A DNA stretch of 64,000 bases from Chryseobacterium panacisoli (GCF_008274625.1 NZ_VTRU01000007.1:119401-183400), one strand, 5' to 3'. Shown: positions 1-8,901, counted from the first letter of the stretch. Translations and numbers: made by a program. The notes: generated from the sequence alone by a model not told the origin.

Positions 1-756
1 GCGGGTACTATAAATATTGCTTCCCTATTGATATTTCTCTCTTTTACATCCAATGTAACGGGACACTACGCTATTTTAGCGGCCGAAATCAGTAAAGGAA
101 ACTGGACGCAGGTAGGGGTCGTAGGAGGATGGATCTTTTTGTTCTTCTTCGGAAGTTTTCTGTCCAACTTTATTGTCATCAACTTTAATAGGAAAAGTAA
201 ATATTTTGCCCATTCTATGCCCATCGCGCTGGAAATTATATGTCTCCTTTTTGTAGGAATATACGGGCAGTTTTACTATCAGAAAACATTAGAAGAAACA
301 GAATATCTGGTAGCATTGATGCTTTTTGCCACCGGACTGCAAAACGGTCTTACGGCAAGTATTTCCAACTTCTCTGTGAAAACCACCCACCTTACCGGGA
401 CAACCACCGACCTGGGAATTCTGGTATCTATGTTTACACAGAAAAAATACAGAAGAAACGGAGAACTGATTGGCAGGGCAAAGCTTCTGATGAGTATTAT
501 GCTTGCTTATGTAATGGGAGCCGTATTCTCGGGATTGACGTATTACTATCTGGAATTCAGAGTGTTTTATGTAATCAGTCTATGTCTTCTGTTCGTCATC
601 GGGTATGATGCTTATAAAATTCATGTCCGACACTTTAATACGAAATACAGATACAGCAGGATTTATAAAAAACCGAATCTCTTTGCTTATCTGTATGATA
701 AAATCCATGGAATTCCTAAAAGAGAGAAAAAGAGAAAGCTTGTCTTTGAGGATTAA
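1..756 (+). CDS. DUF1275 (YoaK-like) membrane protein, 5' end missing
   Basis: The reading frame is open from base 1, so the gene begins left of the window; an internal TTG at 28 is not its start. The visible part begins AGTINIASLL and contains TSNVTGHYAILA, matching the AG..N......TS.VTG signature of the DUF1275/YoaK family. About five hydrophobic segments follow, then a basic C-terminal tail (KREKKRKLVFED). Members are inner-membrane proteins of unknown transport or signalling role. A hairpin terminator follows at 799. Family assignment is fairly sure; function is unknown. Confidence 0.8.
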   Translation, partial: AGTINIASLLIFLSFTSNVTGHYAILAAEISKGNWTQVGVVGGWIFLFFFGSFLSNFIVINFNRKSKYFAHSMPIALEIICLLFVGIYGQFYYQKTLEETEYLVALMLFATGLQNGLTASISNFSVKTTHLTGTTTDLGILVSMFTQKKYRRNGELIGRAKLLMSIMLAYVMGAVFSGLTYYYLEFRVFYVISLCLLFVIGYDAYKIHVRHFNTKYRYSRIYKKPNLFAYLYDKIHGIPKREKKRKLVFED

Positions 757-798
757 AATATAAAACACACTATTAATTTTTTGTATAAACTAGCTGTA

Positions 799-838
799 AA
801 TGCCCTTATTTTATTGTAGAATAGGGGCGTTTTTCTGA
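799..838 (+). terminator. Rho-independent terminator after the DUF1275 gene
   Basis: The arms 799-809 and 821-831 pair over 11 bp with two G-T wobbles around GCCC/GGGC, followed by TTTTT. The remainder of the gap up to mutL (about 839-1040) is AT-rich and shows no ORF or other structure I can support. Confidence 0.75.
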
Positions 839-1045
839 AAAATAATCTTACAGACCCGTGTTTCTGTTATTTTTCATCATACTTTTCATGTTAATAGAAA
901 AGGAAATTTTCGGTTCAGTCAAATAGACATGCTAAAGCCCTTCATTACAAACATTAAAAAAATCGGTTGGGGATAAATAGGTAAAAATGTTGATAATTAA
1001 ATATTAAATCACGGTTTTGGTATTTTAATTCCCGTTTCCATTGAC

Positions 1046-1053
1046 TATTTTTG
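1046..1053 (+). promoter_or_regulatory. Putative -7 box of the mutL promoter
   Basis: TATTTTTG fits the Bacteroidota -7 consensus TAnnTTTG and lies 20 bp before the mutL ATG, giving a very short leader. The nearest upstream TTG (1017-1019) is 26 bp away, longer than the usual 17-23, so the -33 element is weak. Confidence 0.45.
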
Positions 1054-1072
1054 TAAGTTGATTTACGTTTTT

Positions 1073-2863
1073 ATGTCAGATATTATTCAGCTTTTACCGG
1101 ATCATGTAGCCAACCAAATTGCAGCGGGAGAGGTGGTGCAGCGGCCTGCATCCATCGTGAAAGAACTTTTGGAAAATGCTATTGATGCAGATGCAACGAA
1201 GATTGAATTGATCATCAGAGATGCCGGGAAAAACCTTATTCAGGTGGTAGACGACGGAAAAGGAATGTCCGAAACAGATGCCCGTATGGCATTTGAAAGA
1301 CACGCTACCTCCAAAATCAAAGGAACAGAAGATATCTTTAAGATTGCTACAAAAGGTTTCCGGGGTGAAGCACTGGCTTCTATTGCAGCAGTTTCACAGG
1401 TAGAGCTCAGAACGAAACAGAAAGATACATCCATTGGTACCAACATTTATATTGAAGGTGGAGTTTTCCAGTTTCAGGACCCGGTTCAGACAGCAGACGG
1501 ATCAAACTTTTTAGTAAAAAATCTTTTCTATAACGTTCCTGCAAGAAGGAAGTTTCTGAAAAATAATAATATCGAATTCAGACACGTAATTGATGAATTT
1601 CAGCGTGTTGCATTGGCTCATGAGAATCTGGAGTTTTCACTTTTTCATGATGATGAAGCCGTTTTCAGGTTGAGAAAAGGAAGTCAGATGCAGCGTATTG
1701 TAGATGTTTTCGGAAGAAAACTTCAGCCGCTTCTGATTCCTATCAAAGAAGATATTATCTGGTGTAAACTTCATGGATTTGTTGCCAAACCCGAAGGGGC
1801 AAAGAAAGCAAGGGGAGAGCAGTTTCTTTTTGTGAACGGAAGATATTTCAGAAGCCCGTACTTCAATAAAGCAGTACAGGAAGCCTTTGAAGGACTTCTG
1901 CAGCCAGGATATGTTCCTTCGTTTTTCCTGTTCCTGGAGCTTGATCCGGAGAAAATTGATGTGAATATCCATCCACAGAAAACCGAAGTGAAATTTGAAG
2001 ATGAACACCTTATTTTTGCTTTGCTCCGCTCAACCATCAAAAGATCTTTAGGGATTTATAATGTCTCTCCAAGTCTTGATTTCGACAGAGATCCGGAGTT
2101 GGATGAAATGATGAATAAACCGATTCCAAGCAAAGGAAACGGTGGTGGAAGTGGTTTTGTGAAAATGCCGGAGATCATTGTAGACAAGGATTATAACCCG
2201 TTTTTGGAAGAAAAAAATGTAGTGCATCCGGAAGAAATTCAGAATCTTACGGAAATGTACCATCAGAATATTACCGCTGAACCTTCAAAGATTAATTTAT
2301 TTGAAGATGAAGATTTTGACGAAGATCTGATGAGACTCCCGAACGGCTACTGGCTTTTCAATAAAGGTGATGTGACATTGATGCTGGATCTCGGAAGAAT
2401 GCACAGACTATTGGTTTCTGAAGGAAATAAATCTACCAGAAAATCAAACACAAACAGCCATGCCCTTCTTTTCTCTCTGGAGTATCATATGAATGAGATT
2501 GAGAAGACAAAATACAATTCGATCAAAAAATATCTTCCGGAATTAGGGTTTGACATGAAAATTGCTCATGAAAGTGTACTTAGAATAGATTCACTTCCTG
2601 AAGGGCTGAAAGAAACCCAGGCCATGAAATTCCTGGAGAACCTTTTTGAAATCCTGGAATACAAGACAGAAGAGGAATTTTTGCAGTACTATCATAACCA
2701 ATGGAGCAAAATGCAGTCGAAGTCAAGATTTGACTTTATTTATAAAAAAGATGCGGAACAGCTTATCAAAGACTTTACAGCATTAGGCTTCCCGGAATTT
2801 TTACCGGATGGAAAAAGATGCTATTATGAAGTTCCGTTTAATGATTTTAAAAACAAATTTTAA
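1073..2863 (+). CDS. mutL: DNA mismatch repair protein MutL
   Basis: 596-residue GHKL ATPase that couples MutS mismatch recognition to strand processing. The N-terminal half has the family motifs ELLENAIDADA (Mg/ATP), DDGKGM and GFRGEALASI, then the transducer domain with FVNGRYFRSP. The ATG at 1073 gives the canonical start SDIIQLLPDHVANQIAAGEV; an upstream in-frame TTG at 1058 is ignored. The C-terminal dimerisation domain is odd: where endonuclease MutLs carry DQHAxxER, it has LDLGRMHR (about residues 438-445), and the C-terminal CPHGRP-type zinc motif is replaced by LPDGKRC (about 577-583). The nuclease residues are therefore apparently missing. First gene of an operon; the rhomboid gene starts 6 bp after its stop. 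Confidence 0.96.
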   Translation: MSDIIQLLPDHVANQIAAGEVVQRPASIVKELLENAIDADATKIELIIRDAGKNLIQVVDDGKGMSETDARMAFERHATSKIKGTEDIFKIATKGFRGEALASIAAVSQVELRTKQKDTSIGTNIYIEGGVFQFQDPVQTADGSNFLVKNLFYNVPARRKFLKNNNIEFRHVIDEFQRVALAHENLEFSLFHDDEAVFRLRKGSQMQRIVDVFGRKLQPLLIPIKEDIIWCKLHGFVAKPEGAKKARGEQFLFVNGRYFRSPYFNKAVQEAFEGLLQPGYVPSFFLFLELDPEKIDVNIHPQKTEVKFEDEHLIFALLRSTIKRSLGIYNVSPSLDFDRDPELDEMMNKPIPSKGNGGGSGFVKMPEIIVDKDYNPFLEEKNVVHPEEIQNLTEMYHQNITAEPSKINLFEDEDFDEDLMRLPNGYWLFNKGDVTLMLDLGRMHRLLVSEGNKSTRKSNTNSHALLFSLEYHMNEIEKTKYNSIKKYLPELGFDMKIAHESVLRIDSLPEGLKETQAMKFLENLFEILEYKTEEEFLQYYHNQWSKMQSKSRFDFIYKKDAEQLIKDFTALGFPEFLPDGKRCYYEVPFNDFKNKF

Positions 2864-2869
2864 AAAATT

Positions 2870-3598
2870 ATGTTTAACAATATACCGCCAATTACAAGGA
2901 ATATTATTATAATCAATGTTATAGTATTTATTGTTACTTATTTCATGGGAAACCAGATGATTGGTTATCTCGCGGGTTTTTATCCGTTCTCACCTTTTTT
3001 CCATTCATGGCAGGTTATTACCCATATGTTCATGCACGGAAGCATCATGCATATTTTATTTAACATGATGACACTCTTTAGCTTTGGACCCATTCTGGAA
3101 CAGACATTGGGAGATAAAAAATATTTAATCCTTTATTTTGCAAGCGGTTTAGGGGCATTTTTTCTTTTCAATTTGTGGAATTTTGTAGAAGTTCAGCAGC
3201 TTTCCAATGAGTTGGAACAGCTTGGATTTAATGTAAATGCATATTTGTCTGGCGCCAGTGTTGAGTTTGCGGGCAATGCCGATTCTATTCTTAAGCAAAA
3301 AGAATTACTGGAAAACTTCAAAGGTATTGTAGCCACCCCTATGGTAGGAGCATCTGGAGCTATTTTCGGAGTTGTGGCGGCATTTGCAACCCTATATCCG
3401 GATTCTAAAATTGGAATTATGTTTATTCCGGTTCCTATAAAAGTAAAATACCTTCTGCCTATTATTGTTGTTGTTTCCGTGTACCTTGGGCTTTCTGGAA
3501 ACGGAGGTGGCATTGCTCATCTCGCTCACGTAGGAGGTGCGTTGGTAGGTTGGTTGTTGGCATTAAGCTGGAAAAAGCATTTGTACCGTTTCAATTAA
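2870..3598 (+). CDS. Rhomboid family intramembrane serine protease
   Basis: 242-residue polytopic protein that should cleave transmembrane substrates within the inner membrane. The rhomboid hallmarks are all present: H61xxxN65 in the second helix (oxyanion Asn), GASG with catalytic Ser162, and the final-helix AHVGG motif with catalytic His220. About six hydrophobic segments are visible. A soluble insertion of roughly 50 residues (about 105-156) separates helices 3 and 4, longer than in E. coli GlpG. It lies between mutL and an EEP-family gene with very short gaps, so it is probably cotranscribed; the substrate cannot be deduced. Confidence 0.93.
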   Translation: MFNNIPPITRNIIIINVIVFIVTYFMGNQMIGYLAGFYPFSPFFHSWQVITHMFMHGSIMHILFNMMTLFSFGPILEQTLGDKKYLILYFASGLGAFFLFNLWNFVEVQQLSNELEQLGFNVNAYLSGASVEFAGNADSILKQKELLENFKGIVATPMVGASGAIFGVVAAFATLYPDSKIGIMFIPVPIKVKYLLPIIVVVSVYLGLSGNGGGIAHLAHVGGALVGWLLALSWKKHLYRFN

Positions 3599-3607
3599 AA
3601 TAATATT

Positions 3608-4600
3608 GTGAAGGTTTTCCGACTCATACTGTTCGTCCTGCATCTGGGAATTCTGTTTTTACTGCTGGGCACATTATTGAATGCCTATGTCCCACCAAAG
3701 GTTTTTCCATGGTTTAACTTGCTTTCCTTGGGTTTTCCCGTACTTATGATCTTTTATATTATTCTGACGATATTCTGGGTGATAAGCTGGAAAAAAAGAG
3801 CTTTTGTATTCATGTTTGCGGGGCTGGCATTGATCAACCCTGTTAAAAGATGGGTGAATTATTCTTCTCCTAAAAATGGAGATTCAGAAATAAAAATTGT
3901 CTCTTTCAATACCAGGGCGGGTGGAAGAGGAAATGCGGAAATTGAACCCTATCTGAAATCTCAGAATGCGGATGTTATTCTTTTGCAGGAAGATGCTGGT
4001 AAAGATTATCAATTTGAAGGATATCAGAAAGTAAATCCGGGGGCAGGGTTAACAATTTTGACCAAACATAAGATCATTAATCATAAGATTATAGATCCAA
4101 GGGATGAAAACATAAGAGTTCCTGGTTTACAGGCAGATATAGAGATTAATGGAATAGTATACCGGTTTATGGATGTATATCTTAATCCGTTTCACTTTGA
4201 TAAAGACATGGTAAGACTTAATGGAGATACGGATACCAACGAACAAAAAGCAAAAGATGTTGTAAAAAGGCTGATTCCCACCTTTAAAAAGCATCAGGAT
4301 CAGGTAGCACTTATTCGAGAGATCATTAATAATTCGCCTTATCCCGTAATTCTGACCGGAGATTTCAATTCTGTTCCCAATTCTTATGAATATTATCATT
4401 TATCAGATGGGCTTGAAGATGCATTTTTAACTGCCGGAAAAGGCAGTGCAACCAGTTTTCACGATTATAAGTTCCCAATCAGGATCGATTATGTTTTTTC
4501 TTCAAAAGCATTAAAGGCAATATCTTATGAAGTTGACCGTTCTGTAAGTATTTCAGATCATTATCCTGTCATCGTGAAATTTTCCACGGAGAGCAAATAA
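3608..4600 (+). CDS. Membrane-anchored endonuclease/exonuclease/phosphatase family protein (copy 1)
   Basis: 330 residues; GTG start 9 bp after the rhomboid gene. Three N-terminal hydrophobic segments (about 5-28, 35-60, 66-80) precede an EEP (DNase I-like) domain with VSFNTRAGG, DVILLQED, the metal/catalytic motif GDFNSVPNS, RIDYVFSS and SDHYPVIV. The fold hydrolyses phosphodiester or phosphomonoester bonds in DNA, lipids or sugars, so the substrate is open; the anchor suggests action at the membrane surface. The next gene is a clear paralogue with the same architecture, so this is a tandem duplication. Confidence 0.9.
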   Translation: MKVFRLILFVLHLGILFLLLGTLLNAYVPPKVFPWFNLLSLGFPVLMIFYIILTIFWVISWKKRAFVFMFAGLALINPVKRWVNYSSPKNGDSEIKIVSFNTRAGGRGNAEIEPYLKSQNADVILLQEDAGKDYQFEGYQKVNPGAGLTILTKHKIINHKIIDPRDENIRVPGLQADIEINGIVYRFMDVYLNPFHFDKDMVRLNGDTDTNEQKAKDVVKRLIPTFKKHQDQVALIREIINNSPYPVILTGDFNSVPNSYEYYHLSDGLEDAFLTAGKGSATSFHDYKFPIRIDYVFSSKALKAISYEVDRSVSISDHYPVIVKFSTESK

Positions 4601-4673
4601 TCATAAAAAGAGTTAAAATTATCTGCTTGGTAGGATTTTTGTTGAAAGAAAACCGTACCAAGACCGTTTTTTC

Positions 4674-5645
4674 ATGAAGTCGAATCAGATATTACTATTT
4701 ATACATATCGTTATTGCTGTTTTGCTGTTATGCACATTAGGGAATGCATGGATTCCGCCTAATCTTTTGGGCTACCTTAATCTGCTTTCACTTGGTTTCC
4801 CCTATCTGATTGCTGCACATTTGATTCTTACCCTGATATGGATCTTCAAAAAACAAAAAATAGCCATCGCTTTTGCATTAGGTACACTTATCTTCTATAA
4901 TCCCATCAGACGATGGATCAATTTTTCTCCAAAAACAGAGAATGGAAAAACAATACGGGATATTAAAGTATTAACATTTAATGTGAAATATGGAGAATAC
5001 GGTTGGGATAAAGTGAAAAATTATATAAAAGAACAGGATGCAGATATTATTCTTGTGCAGGAAAAAGACACCAATCGCGCCATAAAGCGGGATCTTATAA
5101 AATATCCTTCTGTTATTCTGAAAACAAAACATAAAATTGTAAGACAGGCAGAGCTGATTGATGAGAAGGCAAGAGGAAATTCATTCTACGCTGATATTGA
5201 TATCAATGGAAAGGTCATCAGAATCATCAATGTTTATCTTGAACCTTTCAGACTTCATAAGTCAATGTTTACGAAGTTAGATGCCCTTGGGTTTGGGAAT
5301 GTTTCTACATTGCTGTCTCACATGACCCCTACATTTCAGGCCCATGAAGATCAGGTAAAAAGAATCAGAAAAATGGTAGATTTATCTCCTTATCCGGTTA
5401 TTTTGGCCGGAGACTTTAATTCTGTTCCCAATTCTTATGAATATTATAATCTGGGAAAAGACCTTCAGGATGCATTTTTAGTGGCAGGAAAGGGAAGTGC
5501 AAGCAGTTTTCATGACTATAAGGTACCTTTGAGAATTGATTATATTTTCAGTTCAAAATCCATTATTCCTCTAAGCTATAAAGTAGATCAATCTGTGAAA
5601 TTATCGGATCACTATCCTGTAATTGCAGAATTTCTGCTAAATTAG
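4674..5645 (+). CDS. Membrane-anchored endonuclease/exonuclease/phosphatase family protein (copy 2)
   Basis: 323 residues, paralogue of the preceding gene. It shares the three N-terminal membrane segments, the loop NPIRRWINFSP and the catalytic motifs VLTFNVKYGEYG, ADIILVQEKD, GDFNSVPNSYEYY, RIDYIFSS and SDHYPVIAEF. Active-site residues are intact, so both copies are probably functional. The stretch between the catalytic Glu and the Asp motif diverges most, which could mean different substrates. It starts 73 bp after copy 1 and stops 4 bp before a lipoprotein gene. Confidence 0.9.
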   Translation: MKSNQILLFIHIVIAVLLLCTLGNAWIPPNLLGYLNLLSLGFPYLIAAHLILTLIWIFKKQKIAIAFALGTLIFYNPIRRWINFSPKTENGKTIRDIKVLTFNVKYGEYGWDKVKNYIKEQDADIILVQEKDTNRAIKRDLIKYPSVILKTKHKIVRQAELIDEKARGNSFYADIDINGKVIRIINVYLEPFRLHKSMFTKLDALGFGNVSTLLSHMTPTFQAHEDQVKRIRKMVDLSPYPVILAGDFNSVPNSYEYYNLGKDLQDAFLVAGKGSASSFHDYKVPLRIDYIFSSKSIIPLSYKVDQSVKLSDHYPVIAEFLLN

Positions 5646-5649
5646 TTCC

Positions 5650-6012
5650 ATGAAAAATATACTGTCTGCGATTTTTATTTTCACAATTCTTCTCACTGCG
5701 TGTTCCAAGAAAGAATCTCCGGGATTCGCCGCTGAACAGGATGTTAAAAGGAACTATGACACTATTGCTGTTGATTCCTTTTCTACCGGCGCTGTTTCAG
5801 TAGATATTGCCCGAAAGATAAGAATGTCTTCTCCTCAATATCTGGATTCTGTAAAACAGGCTAAAAAGCTTCAGGAAGAGGAGAACAAGCTAAAGGCAGA
5901 GCTTGAAAAAGAAAATAAAGCAAAACAGGAAGAGGAAAAGAAGAAGGCTGAAGCAGAAAAGAAGCAGAAGTCTGCAGAAACATCGGCTGCTCAGGAGATT
6001 AAAACACAATAA
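5650..6012 (+). CDS. Small lipoprotein with charged coiled-coil tail
   Basis: 120 residues. The signal peptide ends in the lipobox LLTAC, with lipidation at Cys18, then SKKE. The middle is unremarkable; residues about 75-115 are almost only Lys, Glu, Ala and Gln and should form a long charged coiled coil. No domain recognised. It follows the second EEP gene after 4 bp, so it is probably translated from the same mRNA. Function unknown; a periplasmic structural or spacer role is possible. Confidence 0.8.
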   Translation: MKNILSAIFIFTILLTACSKKESPGFAAEQDVKRNYDTIAVDSFSTGAVSVDIARKIRMSSPQYLDSVKQAKKLQEEENKLKAELEKENKAKQEEEKKKAEAEKKQKSAETSAAQEIKTQ

Positions 6013-6038
6013 AGCCAATATCATTAAAAATATACAAT

Positions 6039-6449
6039 ATGAAAAAACAAATCCTTACAGCAATAGTGATCTCAGTATTCACTGTAGCATGTACAAAATC
6101 AACAACGAAAACAGAAGAGGTAGAAAATGCTGACGGATCAGTTACTACAACGACTACCACCGTTACAGAAACCCCAACCACTGTTGATACCGCGAAGATC
6201 AACAATGCGAAAGAAGATGTGAAGGCGAAAGTAGATGCTGCCGGAAATAAGATTGACGATGCCGCCCAGAAGGCTAAAGATAAAATTGACGCAACAGCTG
6301 ATAAAACAAAGCAGGATCTTCACAAGGCTGGTCAGGATATCAAAACCGAAGCAAATAAAGTAGGGCAGGATGCCAAAGAGGCCGCCAAAAAAGGAGCTTC
6401 AAAAGTAGAGGAAGCCGCGAAAAAGGTAAAAGAAGATTTAAGTAAATAA
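6039..6449 (+). CDS. Small lipoprotein with YtxH/LEA-like helical repeats
   Basis: 136 residues. Lipoprotein signal with Cys18 in FTVACTKS, a Thr-rich linker, then from about residue 50 repeated AxxKxDAAxxK / KAKDKID units, an amphipathic Lys/Asp/Ala pattern like YtxH-type or late-embryogenesis-abundant proteins. Such proteins are often stress-linked, but nothing here proves it. Last gene of the mutL operon; a strong terminator begins 6 bp after its stop. Confidence 0.8.
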   Translation: MKKQILTAIVISVFTVACTKSTTKTEEVENADGSVTTTTTTVTETPTTVDTAKINNAKEDVKAKVDAAGNKIDDAAQKAKDKIDATADKTKQDLHKAGQDIKTEANKVGQDAKEAAKKGASKVEEAAKKVKEDLSK

Positions 6450-6454
6450 AATAA

Positions 6455-6489
6455 ATGCCGTAATTCAACTTGAATTACGGCATTTTTAT
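6455..6489 (+). terminator. Strong bidirectional terminator
   Basis: The arms ATGCCGTAATTCAA (6455-6468) and its complement (6470-6483) form a long perfect stem followed by TTTTATTT. The left flank is A-rich, so it can also end the leftward GH3-like transcript that stops at 6517. Confidence 0.9.
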
Positions 6490-6516
6490 TTGTTAATTGT
6501 AAGAAGTCTTTTTTTC

Positions 6517-8031
6517 TTACTTATTCATTTCCAGTAAAGGATCAATATATTCTCTGTCGTTGCTTAGCCTCGGCACTTTATTTTGCCCGCCAAGTTTTCC
6601 TTTAGCTTCCAGCCAGTGATAGAAAAGGTTGGTTTTAGCAATATGTACGATAGGCCTTTTAAGGGTCATATTGTTGTATCTCTTTGCTTCATAATCAGAG
6701 TTGATGGTCTTTAAATGCTTATCAAAAGCATCGATAAAGTTATCAAGATCATCCGGATGCTGACTGAATTCAAAGATCCATTCATGGGCACCTCCTTCAT
6801 TTCCTTTCATAAAGACAGGAGCTCCTGTGAAATCCGTGATCTGTGCTCCCGTAGCCTCGCAGGCTTTTGAAAGAGCAGATTCCACATTGGTGATCATTAG
6901 TTCTTCACCAAAAGCATTGATGTAATGTTTGGTTCTTCCTGTTATTTTTATTCTGAATGGGTTGGTTGATGTAAAGACAACGGTGTCACCAATCAGGTAT
7001 CTCCACAGGCCGCCGTTGGTTGTAATTACCATTGCATAGTTCTTGCCCACTTCCACATCTTCCAGGCTTACTACCTTCGGATTTGAAAAATGGAACTGAT
7101 CCATAGGAATGAATTCGTAAAATATACCGTAATCCAGCATCAGCAGCATCTCATCACTGTCTGATCTGTCCTGTATCCCGAAGAAGCCTTCAGAAGCATT
7201 GTAAATTTCGTAGTAATTAATGTTTTTTCCGATGATCTGCCTGAATTGCTCCCTGTAGGGCTTAAAACTGATTCCACCGTGAAAAAACACCTCCAAATTC
7301 GGCCATAGCTCTGAAATATTTTCAATATTGGTTTCCTTTAGAACCTTTTGAAGAAGAACCATCATCCAGCTTGGTACCCCAAGGATACTTCCCACATCTT
7401 CGTTTTTTACTTCAGAAGTGATTGCTTTCAGTTTACTTTCCCATTCTCCCATCAGGGAAACTTTTTTACTTGGAGTTGTGGTAATTTCTACCCAAAACGG
7501 AAGATTATCAATTAAAATAGCGGATAAATCGCCAAATTTTGTATTAAAATCAGCATAGAGTTCAGAACTACCTCCTAAACGTAAATTTTTATAATTAAAA
7601 AGCTGGTTTTCGGGGTGATTATTGGCATAAATGGATACCATGTCCTTTCCTGCCTTCATGTGGCAGTATTCAAGACTCTCGGCAGAAATAGGAATGAATT
7701 TGCTCTTAGCATTGGTGGTTCCCGATGATTTGGCAAAATGTTTAATGAGTCCCGGCCAGCTTATATCTTTCTGACCCTGCCTTGCTTTTTCAATATAAGG
7801 CTCCATTTCTTCATAGGTAACAATTGGAACTTTGTTTTTAAAGTCCTGATAACTTGATATAGAGTTGAAACCGTATAGTTTACCATATTCTGTATCCTCC
7901 GCATGAAACAGCTGTGAGAAAAGTATGCCTTTCTGGGTCTCAATGGGATGGTCCATGAAATTCTGTATCTGATCTATCCTCTGACGGATAAACCAGTTGA
8001 CTACGGTATTGAAAAGTGCTTTGGTTGCCAT
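6517..8031 (-). CDS. GH3 auxin-responsive promoter-like acyl-adenylating enzyme
   Basis: 504 residues, full length for bacterial GH3-fold proteins. The ATP-binding motif SSGTTNAKSKFIPIS (about residues 87-101) and the C-terminal motif GRTKHYINAFGEEL mark it as an ANL-type ligase. Plant GH3 enzymes conjugate amino acids to acyl acids; the bacterial substrate is unknown. The ATG at 8031 lies almost at the predicted transcription start of a -7 box at 8037-8044. Single-gene unit between two hairpins. Family sure, function not. Confidence 0.88.
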   Translation of the reverse strand: MATKALFNTVVNWFIRQRIDQIQNFMDHPIETQKGILFSQLFHAEDTEYGKLYGFNSISSYQDFKNKVPIVTYEEMEPYIEKARQGQKDISWPGLIKHFAKSSGTTNAKSKFIPISAESLEYCHMKAGKDMVSIYANNHPENQLFNYKNLRLGGSSELYADFNTKFGDLSAILIDNLPFWVEITTTPSKKVSLMGEWESKLKAITSEVKNEDVGSILGVPSWMMVLLQKVLKETNIENISELWPNLEVFFHGGISFKPYREQFRQIIGKNINYYEIYNASEGFFGIQDRSDSDEMLLMLDYGIFYEFIPMDQFHFSNPKVVSLEDVEVGKNYAMVITTNGGLWRYLIGDTVVFTSTNPFRIKITGRTKHYINAFGEELMITNVESALSKACEATGAQITDFTGAPVFMKGNEGGAHEWIFEFSQHPDDLDNFIDAFDKHLKTINSDYEAKRYNNMTLKRPIVHIAKTNLFYHWLEAKGKLGGQNKVPRLSNDREYIDPLLEMNK

Positions 8032-8036
8032 TCCAA

Positions 8037-8044
8037 CAAATATA
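8037..8044 (-). promoter_or_regulatory. -7 box for the GH3-like gene
   Basis: Read on the minus strand this is TATATTTG, an exact TAnnTTTG match. It lies only 6 bp before the start codon, implying a nearly leaderless mRNA. No convincing -33 element seen. Confidence 0.45.
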
Positions 8045-8090
8045 ATGATATTTGAATTTTCTGAAAATTTTTTACAGAATTAAATAAAAA

Positions 8091-8114
8091 AACCGTTACA
8101 AAATATGTAACGGT
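8091..8114 (-). terminator. Terminator after the bacilliredoxin gene
   Basis: AACCGTTACA (8091-8100) pairs perfectly with TGTAACGGTT (8105-8114). Read leftward it is followed by a T-rich run, so it ends the transcript of the gene at 8137. Confidence 0.85.
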
Positions 8115-8136
8115 TTGATATTTAGATTATTGTTTC

Positions 8137-8547
8137 TTAGCAATACTCATCATATGCAGCCTGAAGGTTTGCTGCGATAGCACCTGCAGGGTTCCCTTCG
8201 ATGTGGTGTCTTTCCAGCATATGAACCAATTCACCATCTTTGAAAAGAGCTACACATGGAGAACTTGGAGGGAACGGAGCAAGGTGTTTTCTTGCCTCAG
8301 CTACAGCCTCAGTATCAAATCCTGCAAATACAGTTGTTAAATGATCAGGTTTCTTATCTCCGGTCAAAGAGTATACAACTCCAGGTCTTGCAGCACCTGC
8401 TGCACAACCACATACGGAGTTAATTACCAATAATGTAGTTCCAGACTGCTTCAACGCATCTTCTACCTGAGTTGGAGTTGTCAAGTCCTGGAAACCTTTA
8501 TCTGTAAGCTCTGCCTTCATAGGCATTACTAAATCTGTTGGATACAT
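8137..8547 (-). CDS. Bacilliredoxin (BrxA/BrxB, YphP/YqiW family)
   Basis: 136-residue thioredoxin-like protein that removes bacillithiol or similar low-molecular-weight thiols from mixed disulfides. The CGC motif in SVCGCAAGAARPG and the C-terminal region LERHHIEG are typical. The ATG at 8547 is chosen because a promoter (TTG-N20-TAACTTTG) lies at 8567-8598, which rules out the longer in-frame start at 8598, and because family members begin MYPTDLV. Own promoter and terminator, so a monocistronic unit. Confidence 0.92.
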   Translation of the reverse strand: MYPTDLVMPMKAELTDKGFQDLTTPTQVEDALKQSGTTLLVINSVCGCAAGAARPGVVYSLTGDKKPDHLTTVFAGFDTEAVAEARKHLAPFPPSSPCVALFKDGELVHMLERHHIEGNPAGAIAANLQAAYDEYC

Positions 8548-8566
8548 ATATTTTGTTTTTATCTGT

Positions 8567-8598
8567 ACAAAGTTAAGCATTTCTTTGCGTTTGTTCAA
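8567..8598 (-). promoter_or_regulatory. Bacteroidota-type promoter of the bacilliredoxin gene
   Basis: On the minus strand, TTG (8596-8598), a 20 bp spacer and TAACTTTG (8567-8574) match the -33/-7 consensus TTG-N17-23-TAnnTTTG. The predicted start is about 8561, giving a leader of roughly 13 nt. Confidence 0.7.
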
Positions 8599-8707
8599 TA
8601 TATAAAAACTATCAATCGATTAGTCATATAAAATTAATCAAATATTAATATTGTAATAATATTCAAAAAAATGTGAATTAAGATTAGGAATAATGGAAAA
8701 TTATTAT

Positions 8708-8901
8708 TAATTTTGAAATGATTCTGAAAAACAAACGACCATGAAAAAAACATTTAAGGCTTTCCCTCAAGCAATCAATCACTTAAATACTCTATGAATA
8801 TGGTAGTATCTTAATTCTTTTTTCAGTTTAGAATCAAAACTGATTAACAAACTTTAATATCCAAAGAAAGTGAAGCCCGGAACTGAAAAAGTTCCGGGCT
8901 T
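8708..8901 (+). ncRNA. Candidate orphan small transcript (sRNA or tiny-peptide mRNA)
   Basis: This 452 bp gap between the bacilliredoxin and yqeY-like genes contains an apparently complete transcription unit. A -7 box TAATTTTG lies at 8708-8715, an 18-codon ORF (MKKTFKAFPQAINHLNTL) at 8741-8797, a hairpin TCAGTTT/AAACTGA at 8823-8843, and a strong terminator stem AAGCCCGGAACT/AGTTCCGGGCTT at 8873-8901. The -33 element is weak. It could encode a small RNA, a tiny peptide, or both; no known family recognised. Confidence 0.4.
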
